Source: Catenovulum sp052056295 (GTDB taxonomy: Bacteria > Pseudomonadota > Gammaproteobacteria > Enterobacterales > Alteromonadaceae). From it: DNA of 64,000 bases. The notes under the pieces were generated by a model. The model searched no databases and had not been told where the DNA came from. It saw nothing but the letters and a program-made list of their open reading frames with translations. Below, piece by piece: positions 1 through 8,947 of the stretch; the first letter of the stretch is position 1; every line of letters starts with the position of its first letter. The stretch spans positions 3,472,001-3,536,000 of the forward strand of contig NZ_CP182493.1 of NCBI RefSeq assembly GCF_052056295.1, read 5' to 3'. The position numbers and the translations under genes are program-made.

Positions 1-88
1 TGGCACGCTGCTGCTTGGATGTAGATGTTTTGCTGCGCGCTCAGTTTAAAACTGCATAAACATATTAAGCTTAAAATGACATAAAATT

Positions 89-2158
89 TCATTGTGCTGG
101 ACCCGTGTGCTGCATAAGCTCAGTGATGATCTGCCGTAGCCTTTTAATCAGTTGTTTTTGTCCGGATATATGGTATTTTTTGGCCACTGTACTAGGTGCT
201 TGGCGTTTAAGTATAGTGTCTGCGAGTAAATTCTGCTGCTCTATAGGGAAAATGTGCATAATTGTGGTCGATTTGTCTAAGCAAAAGTTATATAGCTCAG
301 GCAAAGCTGCATATAGGTTGGTGCTATGTTGTGCAAACCCTGAGATTAAACCTAACTTATAACTGCGAGTAGGCTGACTATTTTGTGCCAAGGAGGCGTA
401 CCATAACCACAATAAATGACCTGCTACGTCTTGATAATGACTTGGTAGAAAAAAGTCCAGTTGCCGCGCGCAGCCTTGCTGAATCTGCAGGTTTAGCTCA
501 GTATTCGATTTGCTTAACATTTTTAAGCACAAGGTCGAAAATAGCCCGCTGTGATGTTCTGCTGTTGTACTGACTCTGGCTAATTTAAAATTATTTTTAA
601 ACCAAAAGTTGGCAACTGGATAACTCGCAGCAAAACTGCTCGCTAAATAATCTATATCTGACGCTTGTTGGCTTAGCCATTCAAGCATATTTGAAGCAAT
701 ATTGTTATTGCGTAATGTTTCTGCAACGGCAATACGGACTACCCTTAAACCTTTTAATTGGCTGAATTCTACAATACCTGATTGTGCTGCAATAATTTGT
801 GGCGTCAGATGGCCATTGGGTCGGCGTGTCCCATTAAGTACTTCATTGGCTAAAGCCGGAGCTAAATTTCCTTCTTCCGATAACAGGGTTGCCGCTATCA
901 CTTGACCCTGACTATTTTGCCCAATACACAATTTTAACGCGGGACTATCGAGCATGTGTTTTAAGTCGTTAGGCGTTGTTCGATAATGCGCTTGGCTTAA
1001 TAAACCAAAAATTTCTACGACGAGTTGGTTATTGCCGACTAGCTCGGCAGATTGAATAAACTTGAATGATATCTTGTCGCTTTGATTATTGCTCAAACTT
1101 GGCTGATAGTTAGGCATGCAGATAGAGTTTAACCAATTTTCAAGTGGATCCTTAAGCGCCCAACGAATCGGCTTGGTTAACTCAAATGTTTCAACCAACT
1201 CATTATCCATACTAAGTTGTTTGATGAAGTGCTGGCTGAGTCCTTTACCTGATCCTTCATATCCTTGTTCTGTTGTTGCGTATATTACCCAGTTAAATTT
1301 TTGGCTAATGGCTCTGAGTAGTTGGCTCGGTAAGGCTGCAGCTTCGTCAACAATCAAAACGCTGTTGTTATTTTGTTTGCTACTAACGACTTGAGTGAGT
1401 TCATCTGGTGCGACAAAAGTTAAATTATCTTTGTCGCATTGCCATTTATCTAACCAGTTCCATACGGTTGTTAAGCATCTTTTCGCTGGGGCTGTAACGG
1501 TTATATGTGTCCCTTGTTGTAGGTACTCTTTCACCAAAGCCGCTAAAACGGTTGATTTCCCTCTGCCTCTGTCTGCTTTGATAAAATAATGCCCCTGTTT
1601 TTTTAACTTTGATAAGGCATTAAATATTGTTTGTTGTGCACTGGTTAAATCTGTTGGTTTAACAAATTTTTCTTCTAGTGCTTGAGGGAATGCATTGGTT
1701 GTTAATTCACAGTTATCGACGATAACACAGCCCGCCGTTTGCTGGCTAAGTTGCCATAGTCTTTGCATATAATATGAATAATTATGGCTTGCTTGATTGT
1801 ATGGGTGGGGCAGGCTGCTGATATTGGTCGCATCTTGCTCGATAAAGGTTGGACTTAAGGTGAGTATTAATGCCCCACCATGTTGTATGCATCCAGCTAA
1901 CGCACAGACAACATCTATATCAAAAAAGCTTGAACTATCGAGCCAAACATAATCTAGCTCTTGGCCTAGGTAGGCTTGTAAGTGTTTGTTATTTGTATTG
2001 AGCGTATCTGGATTAAAACCTGCTCGCCAATTTTGCTGATTTATTAATGTTTGTGCAATCTGATAGCGTGTTTCTATATCGCCTTTTATCAAGATTGGGC
2101 AACGCCAACCATTGTTGGTTAATTGACTGAATAAGGCAGAAGAAATAGTTGCTGTCAT
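89..2158 (-). CDS. tmcA: tRNA(Met) cytidine acetyltransferase TmcA
   Basis: Makes N4-acetylcytidine at the wobble position (C34) of elongator tRNA-Met, using acetyl-CoA and ATP; cytoplasmic. The 689-residue protein matches the usual TmcA length and domain order: an N-terminal DUF1726-type region (about 1-160), a RecD-like helicase/ATPase with a P-loop GRGKST near residue 198 and a Walker-B-like VDEAA near 270, then a GNAT acetyltransferase region (about 400-540, including RVVRIAV). The C-terminal tRNA-binding tail is present. It stands alone on the minus strand. Family assignment is firm; the modification itself is inferred from the family. Confidence 0.95.
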   Translation of the reverse strand: MTATISSALFSQLTNNGWRCPILIKGDIETRYQIAQTLINQQNWRAGFNPDTLNTNNKHLQAYLGQELDYVWLDSSSFFDIDVVCALAGCIQHGGALILTLSPTFIEQDATNISSLPHPYNQASHNYSYYMQRLWQLSQQTAGCVIVDNCELTTNAFPQALEEKFVKPTDLTSAQQTIFNALSKLKKQGHYFIKADRGRGKSTVLAALVKEYLQQGTHITVTAPAKRCLTTVWNWLDKWQCDKDNLTFVAPDELTQVVSSKQNNNSVLIVDEAAALPSQLLRAISQKFNWVIYATTEQGYEGSGKGLSQHFIKQLSMDNELVETFELTKPIRWALKDPLENWLNSICMPNYQPSLSNNQSDKISFKFIQSAELVGNNQLVVEIFGLLSQAHYRTTPNDLKHMLDSPALKLCIGQNSQGQVIAATLLSEEGNLAPALANEVLNGTRRPNGHLTPQIIAAQSGIVEFSQLKGLRVVRIAVAETLRNNNIASNMLEWLSQQASDIDYLASSFAASYPVANFWFKNNFKLARVSTTAEHHSGLFSTLCLKMLSKSNTELNLQIQQGCARQLDFFLPSHYQDVAGHLLWLWYASLAQNSQPTRSYKLGLISGFAQHSTNLYAALPELYNFCLDKSTTIMHIFPIEQQNLLADTILKRQAPSTVAKKYHISGQKQLIKRLRQIITELMQHTGPAQ

Positions 2159-2204
2159 TTGGCGCTGTGGTTAGGTGTTATTTTGATGCCAGTATAGCAG
2201 CTTT

Positions 2205-2948
2205 TCAACTTTGGCTTAATTGCTCTTGCAGTTTGCTTTTATACAAATCAACCCTGTTGTCTTCAATGGTAAAACGAAACGAATTTGTGGTTTGATGAGA
2301 AAATTGTGCTTGATTAGCTATGTAAGCTTCGACAAAAACATCAAGATAATCATTGTACTGCTCAAATCTAAAGATCAAATCTAGCGACTTTTGCTCAACA
2401 AAGTTGTTTTTTCTGTATCTATACTTTTGTACGAACTGAGCTGCGTCATAGGAGTTATTTAATGGCTGATTCCAATGCGATTGGTGAACAAAATTAAGTG
2501 CATTAAGTAACTGAAACCAAGTGGATATATGCTCTGACGGCGCAATTTTAATTTCTGTCGATAAGTTATTGGCTGCTGAGGTTCCATGGTTTAACTTTAG
2601 TTCTAAGCTGTAATGACATATATCATTTGAAATGGGCGAAAATTTTGGCAAGTGAATCGAATAGAATTTTTGTAACTTTTGTTTTGCTGGAATAAAAAAG
2701 TCTCTATCAATATCACAGCTGACTAATTTTACTTGAACTGCATTAACATCACCTGAGATCTCATGTAAGTGGCAAATGAGTTCTACCTCTACATTATCTA
2801 TATGTTGTTCTACCGCGCCACCATGATATTCAACAGAAAATGTCAGATCACTGCCTAAGGCATAGGCTTTTTCTTCCATATTCCAATGTATGCTGGCAGC
2901 TTGTTCTGTAGAGGTTAACTGGGTAAATATCCGCTTGAGCAAACTCAT
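2205..2948 (-). CDS. Spo0M-like arrestin-fold protein
   Basis: The N-terminus (MSLLKRIF, then a GGAVEQHID stretch near residue 46) resembles the Spo0M family, which has an arrestin-like beta-sandwich N-terminal half. In Bacillus, Spo0M affects sporulation control and cytoskeletal proteins; its role in non-sporulating gammaproteobacteria is not settled. No signal peptide or membrane segment is visible, so it is probably cytoplasmic. The start at 2948 (247 residues) is preferred to a longer frame opening at 3041, because the extra 31 residues look non-conserved and cross a hairpin between the genes. The family call is by eye. Confidence 0.75.
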   Translation of the reverse strand: MSLLKRIFTQLTSTEQAASIHWNMEEKAYALGSDLTFSVEYHGGAVEQHIDNVEVELICHLHEISGDVNAVQVKLVSCDIDRDFFIPAKQKLQKFYSIHLPKFSPISNDICHYSLELKLNHGTSAANNLSTEIKIAPSEHISTWFQLLNALNFVHQSHWNQPLNNSYDAAQFVQKYRYRKNNFVEQKSLDLIFRFEQYNDYLDVFVEAYIANQAQFSHQTTNSFRFTIEDNRVDLYKSKLQEQLSQS

Positions 2949-3016
2949 AATTAAACATCCAGTGTTTATTAAATGAACAAGTCGACTATAGCAGTTGTAT
3001 GGCTGGGTTGGTAGAT

Positions 3017-3044
3017 ATTTTGCGGGGGAATGTCCCCGCAAAAT
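3017..3044 (-). terminator. Hairpin terminator downstream of the DUF3334 gene
   Basis: A perfect 11-bp inverted repeat (ATTTTGCGGGG / CCCCGCAAAAT) with a 6-nt loop lies directly after the stop of the gene at 3051. The A/T-rich ends of the arms give a U-run on the minus strand. It separates this gene from the Spo0M-like gene. Confidence 0.75.
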
Positions 3045-3050
3045 TAATAT

Positions 3051-3755
3051 TTATAATCCAAGTTCATCTAGTAAATCTTGGTCAACATCTGGGCCTTTTT
3101 TATTATTTTGGTTGTTTTCTTCTTCCATTTGCACAGAAGCACCACGAATAATGTCATCTGGGTCAAATTCTTCAGGGACAAAATCATGCAGTTTAATAAA
3201 TTCAGTTCTATCCATCGCCATCTCTAGATAGAAAATATTGCCTTTTTGTGTGGTAAAAGTTACTCGGCGTGCTTGAGGTCTATCTAAATTCGTATCAATC
3301 GAAATAATCAACTGTTTATTTACCGTCAACATTTTCGGCTGACTTTGGGTAATAGAGGTTTGTAACTCTTTATGCACTAAACCTGTAAAGTCACCGAGTA
3401 TCTGATTAAGTAATTCACCCATAACATTGGCAACATCATCTGAGGTGTGTTGCGAAGAGAGTTCTTCAATTGGAATGCCCATATTGGTCATATACTTTTG
3501 GTATATTTCGATAGCAGCAGCTGCGCTAAAGTTAATGACCACCAAACCTGAAAAGCCACCATCAAAAAGGACAAAAGAACCTATGTCGGGTTTTAAACTC
3601 GTTTTAGTGATTTTTTGCACTAAAGCTGAATAAGTCACTTGATTGGCATTTGCACCTGCTAACACGTCTGTCACTGATTTACACAACATGACTAAAATGT
3701 CGTCAGTTGAGACAAAAGTCGATTTTTTATTGGGCTTAACCGCCGGTTTATTCAT
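3051..3755 (-). CDS. DUF3334 family, CheX-like protein
   Basis: A 234-residue cytoplasmic protein that I place in the DUF3334 family of Vibrio/Shewanella/Alteromonas-type bacteria; the family function is not established. The middle resembles CheC/CheX phosphatases: a beta-rich region with a hydrophobic GLVVINF strand, then VMGELLNQILG with the E-x-x-N signature at about E114 and N117, the residues CheX uses to dephosphorylate CheY-P. The C-terminus is acidic (ends near VDQDLLDELGL). ATG at 3755 is chosen because AGGA sits 6 nt upstream; the frame is open 6 codons further. Chemotaxis function is an inference. Confidence 0.75.
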   Translation of the reverse strand: MNKPAVKPNKKSTFVSTDDILVMLCKSVTDVLAGANANQVTYSALVQKITKTSLKPDIGSFVLFDGGFSGLVVINFSAAAAIEIYQKYMTNMGIPIEELSSQHTSDDVANVMGELLNQILGDFTGLVHKELQTSITQSQPKMLTVNKQLIISIDTNLDRPQARRVTFTTQKGNIFYLEMAMDRTEFIKLHDFVPEEFDPDDIIRGASVQMEEENNQNNKKGPDVDQDLLDELGL

Positions 3756-3887
3756 ATAAGTTCCTGCCAACAAATTGTTTTTATAAAAAGAATCACAATA
3801 GCTTGATAGCTATGTAACTTATTAAAAGTAGGTGGAACTTGCAACAAAGGCAAGGAGTTTGTTGGTAAAATTGCGCACTTAACTAGG

Positions 3888-5621
3888 CTAAGTGCGGTAA
3901 TTAGTTAACCAAACGGCTTGATACGGTTTTAATACTAAGGTGCCACGTAAATCATTGATTGGTTGCTCTGCTATCAAATCAAACCAATGTTCAGTGTCAA
4001 TTAAGTTAATTTCTGCCATTTCAATGTGTTGTTCCTGATCCGTCACGTTAAAAATGCAGAATATGCTTTGTTTTCGACTATGACTTTGACGCCAAAAACC
4101 AAGAATTTCTTCACCTAACTGCAAAGTAAATTGTACCGCATTTGGATGAAAGGCAGGTTGGGCGATGCGTTTTTCAATTAGCGCACACATACGTTTAAAT
4201 ACTTTGCTATGGTGAGAGAATTGGTTGGCTAACGCGTCTTCTAGTGCTTGAATATCCCACTGATGACGGTTAATGCTGCGATTATGGCTGGTATTATCCA
4301 TGCGTTCATAATCATTGGTGGTGGCCAATAAACTATGAATATAAATACCAGGGATGCCTTCGAGCGCCAACATAACTGCATGCGCGCAGACAAACCTGTC
4401 AATTTGGTATTTGTCGGTACCTTTGAATGTACCTTGCAGCGCATCAAACAAACTGATGTTTAGCTCGTAAGGTTTGTTGCTGCCATTGGCAGTGCGCCAA
4501 GATACTTTACCGCCAAACATATTAACTGTGTTGGCTAGTGTGGCTAGTTCATCTTCATCAAGCAAACCCTCGGCAGGTCTTAAACCTATACCATCGTGTG
4601 ATGCAATAAAATTGAAGTAGGTTGTACCTATTTGCGCGGGTGGCATACTCATCATCCAGCGCTTTAAATGTTTGCAGTTACCGGTAATTAGGGTGTTTAC
4701 CAGCAAGGGTGGCAATGAGAAATTATATACACAGTGGGCTTCGTTACCGTTACCAAAATAACTTAGATTTTCATGATTGGGCACATTGGTTTCGGTAATG
4801 ATTATTGCGTCTGGCACGGCATGTTCAACCAACACGCGCAATAGCCTTATCATTTCATGTGTTTGTGCTAAGTGAATACAGTTGGTGCCAACTTCTTTCC
4901 ATAAAAAAGCCACCGCATCAAAGCGAAATATTTTAACCCCGCGGTCTAGATACAAGCGGGTGATTTTGACAAATTCGTATAAAACTTCAATCTGGCGAAA
5001 ATCAAAATCAACTTGGTCATGGCTGAATGTACACCAGACATGTTTGGTGCCAGATGGAGTATTCACTTCTCGTAGCAAAGGACTGGTGCGTGGCCGTACC
5101 ACTGAGTCTAAATCATCAGTCGGGTCTGCGGTAAAAAAGTAGTTTTTGCCCGGTTCTTTATCAAGCTTAAAATTTTCAAACCAGAGGCTGCGACTAGAAC
5201 AGTGGTTTATCACTAAGTCAGCCATTAATCTAAAATCAGTTGAAATTGCCTCAACATCAACCCAGTCACCCAAAGAATCATTTACTTTGGAGTAATCCAT
5301 TACCGCAAAACCGTCATCACTACTATATGGATAAAACGGCAGTATATGTATGCTGTTGATAATGCCTGCTAGATTATTTTTGAAAAAACCATGTAATGTG
5401 TGCAGTGGTTTTTCTTGTTCACGCAATAAACTATTGCCATAAGTAATGGCAATTATATCTTTCTGGCTCCAATGATTTTGATGATTGGGCGGGGTTGGGG
5501 TGGCTCTATCCAAGCGCATTAAAGTTAGCAGCTGCTGGCAGACTTCTGCTTCGTCTAATTCTGGATAAATAAACTTTAAATGTGTTTGAACCTTGTGTTC
5601 TAGTTCAGTTTCAATTGCCAT
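3888..5621 (-). CDS. GH13 sugar phosphorylase, probable glucosylglycerate phosphorylase
   Basis: GH13 (alpha-amylase clan) enzyme of the sucrose-phosphorylase type, 577 residues. Visible catalytic residues are the nucleophile Asp in FRFDAVAF (about D235), the acid/base Glu in ITETNVPNH (about E277) and the transition-state Asp in ASHDGIGLR. Subfamily GH13_18 contains sucrose, glucosylglycerol and glucosylglycerate phosphorylases. Position as last gene of an operon with GPG synthase, GPG phosphatase and a glycerate kinase favours glucosylglycerate + Pi to glucose-1-P + glycerate. Start at 5621 (GGTGG upstream) is preferred to 5705, which would overlap the upstream gene. Sucrose phosphorylase is the main alternative. 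Confidence 0.8.
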   Translation of the reverse strand: MAIETELEHKVQTHLKFIYPELDEAEVCQQLLTLMRLDRATPTPPNHQNHWSQKDIIAITYGNSLLREQEKPLHTLHGFFKNNLAGIINSIHILPFYPYSSDDGFAVMDYSKVNDSLGDWVDVEAISTDFRLMADLVINHCSSRSLWFENFKLDKEPGKNYFFTADPTDDLDSVVRPRTSPLLREVNTPSGTKHVWCTFSHDQVDFDFRQIEVLYEFVKITRLYLDRGVKIFRFDAVAFLWKEVGTNCIHLAQTHEMIRLLRVLVEHAVPDAIIITETNVPNHENLSYFGNGNEAHCVYNFSLPPLLVNTLITGNCKHLKRWMMSMPPAQIGTTYFNFIASHDGIGLRPAEGLLDEDELATLANTVNMFGGKVSWRTANGSNKPYELNISLFDALQGTFKGTDKYQIDRFVCAHAVMLALEGIPGIYIHSLLATTNDYERMDNTSHNRSINRHQWDIQALEDALANQFSHHSKVFKRMCALIEKRIAQPAFHPNAVQFTLQLGEEILGFWRQSHSRKQSIFCIFNVTDQEQHIEMAEINLIDTEHWFDLIAEQPINDLRGTLVLKPYQAVWLTNYRT

Positions 5622-5673
5622 TTTTACCACCCCATTTTTTGTTCGAATGTTATTTGTTGATAAATATTTTGGA

Positions 5674-6903
5674 CTAACCGCCAAATTCCTCCATATCAGC
5701 CTCAACGGCTTGGATCATTTGTCCATATACATCTGGCACTGCACTTGAAACTCGGTTCCAACTTGGAATAAAAGGGGTTTCCATTGGGTTTTCTAAGAAG
5801 TGAATGCCTGCTTTTAAGATGTTGTGCGCGAATAATTCAACTGCTTGTTCTTCACTATGAATGTCGAAATTTAAGCCGTTAATAGTTGCGTCGTTACGAT
5901 AGGTTTCAACAAAATCTAACGCAATTCGATAATAAGTCGCTTTGATTGAACGGAATGTTTCCGTGTTAAATACCACACCATTAGTTGCGAGTTTTCTAAA
6001 GATAGCTTTAGAAATATCAATCGACATTTTTGATAGACCACCTTCATCATTGTCTACTGATAAAGACTGATGTTTATGGTCGTAGGTATCGGCAATATCC
6101 ACTTGGCACAATCTGTTAGTAGAATAATTGCGCTCCATCTCAGACAGTACACCAATTTCTAAACCCCAATCACTTGGAATTCTAATATCGTTGATCACGT
6201 CGGTTCTAAACGAAAATTCACCCGCTAGCGGGTAGCGGTAACTGTCTAAATATTCTAAATAATCTAGGTTGCCAAAAATCTTTTTTAACGCGCGAAGTAA
6301 GGGGGTTACAAGCAAGCGACTAACACGGCCATTAATTTTGCCATCTGCTACACGGGCATAATAACCTTTACAGAATTCGTAATTGAAAGTTGGGTTTGCA
6401 ACAGGGTAGATTAATCTTGCGAGCAGCTTTCTGTCATAAGTTAATATGTCGCAATCATGTAATGCAACTGATGCGGCTTCGCCTGAGCCCAATACATAAC
6501 CCAAGCAATACCAAACGTTACGACCTTTACCCAATTCTTTAGGGGCCAAACCTTCTTTTTGTAGTAAGGCGTCTATTTTTTGTAATCTTGGACCATCGTT
6601 CCATAACACTTTTACGTTTTGTGGTAATTTTGAGAAAAATTTAAGTGCATGGCGATATTCGTCTTCGGTTGCTCTGTCTAGACCAATGACGATTTGATTT
6701 AAATAAGGTACTTCCGCCAATTCGTTGATAATATTAGCTAAAGCTGGACCTTGAAGCTCTGAATATAAAGAAGGTAAAACAAGTGACAATGGACGGACTT
6801 TGGCAAACTCAGTGAGTTGATGCTCCATTTGTTCAATGGTTACACTGTCTCGTGACAAGTTGTGTAACGTTGTAATTACTCCATTTTGATAGAAATCACC
6901 CAT
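5674..6903 (-). CDS. gpgS: Glucosyl-3-phosphoglycerate synthase (GT81-like)
   Basis: GT-A fold glycosyltransferase, 409 residues, expected to transfer glucose from an NDP-glucose donor to 3-phosphoglycerate, giving glucosyl-3-phosphoglycerate. A DxD-type metal/nucleotide motif (HDCDILTYD) lies near residue 150, with the GKGRNVWYCLG segment before it. It is followed downstream by the GH13 phosphorylase and preceded by a matching phosphatase. ATG at 6903 has an AGAGGA ribosome site; the frame is open to 6954. A mannosyl donor cannot be excluded from sequence alone. Confidence 0.8.
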   Translation of the reverse strand: MGDFYQNGVITTLHNLSRDSVTIEQMEHQLTEFAKVRPLSLVLPSLYSELQGPALANIINELAEVPYLNQIVIGLDRATEDEYRHALKFFSKLPQNVKVLWNDGPRLQKIDALLQKEGLAPKELGKGRNVWYCLGYVLGSGEAASVALHDCDILTYDRKLLARLIYPVANPTFNYEFCKGYYARVADGKINGRVSRLLVTPLLRALKKIFGNLDYLEYLDSYRYPLAGEFSFRTDVINDIRIPSDWGLEIGVLSEMERNYSTNRLCQVDIADTYDHKHQSLSVDNDEGGLSKMSIDISKAIFRKLATNGVVFNTETFRSIKATYYRIALDFVETYRNDATINGLNFDIHSEEQAVELFAHNILKAGIHFLENPMETPFIPSWNRVSSAVPDVYGQMIQAVEADMEEFGG

Positions 6904-6972
6904 ACAGAATCCTCTTTTATTGACATAATTGTCGTTACTTTCCCAACTAAACATTAGTTGGTTCGATTTGTT

Positions 6973-7791
6973 CTAGCTGGTTGTTACTGGTTTTAATTGT
7001 TCGTTTGAATGTTGAAGCAATATGTGAGCCATAGTTTCATTCCAACCAGCGGGCCCACATAAATCACTATAAAAAACTTGTTGTTTTTTCTGAATTGTTG
7101 GAAAGGCTTTATGGCTTTTTATCCATACCGACACGTCAGCGGCTTCAAGCATGGCGCAATCATTTTGGCTATCGCCTAAAGCTATTGTTATAACAGGGGT
7201 TTGCCACAAGGTTTGGTATTGGTTTTTTAACTCCAATAGCGCCTTGCCTTTATCGCATTGACCTTGAACTGACAGGAAACGTCCGCCTTGCAAAGCTAAA
7301 TAATTTTTCTGTTCTAACTGGCGGATAAATTCAGCTTTCGTTACTTCATTTCCAGAATATAAAAGTGGTTCAGAGTATTGTCGCTGGCTACTGAGTTCTG
7401 CTTCTTCTGACGATAGTCCAGTATTTTGAATTATTTGTTGATTACTCCAATCGTTGAATCCTGAAAATTCATGGCCTTGCTCTCGCAGCGAGGCTAATTC
7501 AACTAAGATTTGTTGTCGGCTTGCACCAATTGTGTGCAATGTTTGTTCGGCATCTTTTGCGTCAGCTGGATAAATCGCAGAGCCATTTTCTACGATAAAA
7601 GGTGCAGATAAACCAATTTGTTGATGTAATTGTTTAACTTCAGCAAAGGTTTTACTGGTATTACAAATAACAGGAATATTGAGTTCGGCTAATTGTTGTA
7701 ATGCTGGTTTAGCGGCTTGCCACGAGTAATCGTCATGATCAAGCAAAGTACCATCCATGTCGGTAAAAACCAGCAATCTAGCTGAAGTCAT
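6973..7791 (-). CDS. gpgP: HAD-IIB glucosyl/mannosyl-3-phosphoglycerate phosphatase
   Basis: HAD-superfamily phosphatase, 272 residues, of the mannosyl-3-phosphoglycerate phosphatase type. Motif I DMDGTLLD is at residues 11-18, motif II is at ICNTSK near 43, and motif III/IV GDSQNDCAML near 207. It should remove phosphate from glucosyl-3-phosphoglycerate to give glucosylglycerate. The first 14 nt overlap the end of the upstream kinase gene, and its AAAGGAG ribosome site lies inside that gene, so the two are translationally coupled. Confidence 0.85.
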   Translation of the reverse strand: MTSARLLVFTDMDGTLLDHDDYSWQAAKPALQQLAELNIPVICNTSKTFAEVKQLHQQIGLSAPFIVENGSAIYPADAKDAEQTLHTIGASRQQILVELASLREQGHEFSGFNDWSNQQIIQNTGLSSEEAELSSQRQYSEPLLYSGNEVTKAEFIRQLEQKNYLALQGGRFLSVQGQCDKGKALLELKNQYQTLWQTPVITIALGDSQNDCAMLEAADVSVWIKSHKAFPTIQKKQQVFYSDLCGPAGWNETMAHILLQHSNEQLKPVTTS

Positions 7792-8710
7792 AAGCGGCTC
7801 CTTTGGCTTTTACAAATTGTTGTTGTTCGTTTAGCTCTATCACTAAGTTGGCATAATCTGGTAATGATTCTAATGCATGCTCTGTGAGCCTTTGATAGTG
7901 TTGAATAAATCGATTCAGTTCCGCTTGATCCATAGTAAAACGGGTGGATTGTTGCGAGATAAGCTTGTCTTCTTGGTTTTTCCGCCATTTATACACACAA
8001 TCGAACGAAGGTGCCTTGAGCATAATGAGTTGATCAAACATATTAAATAAATCTGGGTAGTGCTCTTCAAGTTGAGCATTGACAAATTTACGCCAGCGAC
8101 CATTGCTGTCTTCCATCTGCTCTAGTTGGTTTATCGGGGTGTACAAGTCAGCTGGGTTTTGTGCTTGTAAACCCATGCACCAACCTTCAAGTATCACAAT
8201 ATCTACTGGAGCGGCCACTTTGTCCCAGAGGTGTTTTTCTGCTCTATCATCATAAGCTTTATTAAAACGTACAAGTTGGACATTATTATGAAGCTCACTG
8301 AGTTTTTTTAATGTTTCTATCGCTAATGGAATATCGTGTGTGCCTGGCACACCACGGGTGGCCAAGAGTGGGTGGATATGTTCAGCTAAATGTTTACGCT
8401 CTTTACGCGTTAAGTAAAAATCATCTATTGATAAATTAGCGACAGACAGGTCGAATTGATGTTCGAAGATGCACTGTAGAAAAGCTGCCATAGTCGATTT
8501 ACCACTACCTTGGCTGCCGTTTATCGCCAGATAATAAGTTTGTCCCTTCTGTTGTTTAAGCTCGGTAATTTGTTTGGCAATCGGCCAGTACCAGTCTTTC
8601 ACTGTATCAATAAAAGATGTTGGTAATTTATGTGTTTGCATTAAATTACTGACAGCGGTTAAACACTGCTTAGACAGTGCCGTCGGTTGGCAGAGAGTGG
8701 TTGTTGACAT
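7778..8710 (-). CDS. P-loop kinase, probable D-glycerate 3-kinase
   Basis: A 310-residue P-loop kinase of the plant-type glycerate kinase / YggC / Tda10 group. The Walker A motif NGSQGSGKST is near residue 68 and a following SIDDFYLTRKER segment is typical of the family. Proposed reaction: glycerate + ATP to 3-phosphoglycerate, which would rescue the glycerate released by the phosphorylase at the end of the operon. Start at 8710 is chosen because GGAG lies 6 nt upstream; an ATG at 8722 is in frame but lacks a good site. First gene of the four-gene operon. Confidence 0.8.
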   Translation of the reverse strand: MSTTTLCQPTALSKQCLTAVSNLMQTHKLPTSFIDTVKDWYWPIAKQITELKQQKGQTYYLAINGSQGSGKSTMAAFLQCIFEHQFDLSVANLSIDDFYLTRKERKHLAEHIHPLLATRGVPGTHDIPLAIETLKKLSELHNNVQLVRFNKAYDDRAEKHLWDKVAAPVDIVILEGWCMGLQAQNPADLYTPINQLEQMEDSNGRWRKFVNAQLEEHYPDLFNMFDQLIMLKAPSFDCVYKWRKNQEDKLISQQSTRFTMDQAELNRFIQHYQRLTEHALESLPDYANLVIELNEQQQFVKAKGAAYDFS

Positions 8711-8888
8711 TAGCTGCTCCATGTTAGTGCTGAATATAGGTAACTCGGTAGAACTTTGTTGCCTTTATCTGTATCAAGCAAATTCAGCGCCAATCCTTGT
8801 TAATGACTTAATTAGCGACAAATTAAGCATAGCAAAAAAATTGTTTTGCGACAGGAGATAGAGAAAAAACTAAATGGCTGGAAAACTT

Positions 8889-8917
8889 TATACCCAAGTA
8901 GCTTGGGTATATAATGC
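8889..8917 (+). promoter_or_regulatory. Perfect palindrome overlapping a -10 box before the dienelactone hydrolase gene
   Basis: TATACCCAAG and CTTGGGTATA form a perfect 10-bp inverted repeat with a 3-nt centre. The right arm runs into TATAAT followed by GCGCG, so it overlaps a candidate -10. It could be a repressor operator or a common dispersed palindrome of this genome. Confidence 0.5.
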
Positions 8918-8947
8918 GCGGCCAAAAGCGCTAAATTAGGATTTTTC

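Noticed and set aside
1..59. Open frame at the left edge ending in TAA at 57-59
   Set aside because: Could be the 3' end of a plus-strand gene, but only about 18 codons are visible, with no motif, and another frame is equally open.
105..1589. Plus-strand frames opposite tmcA
   Set aside because: Antisense shadows of a well-conserved gene, without start sites or family features.
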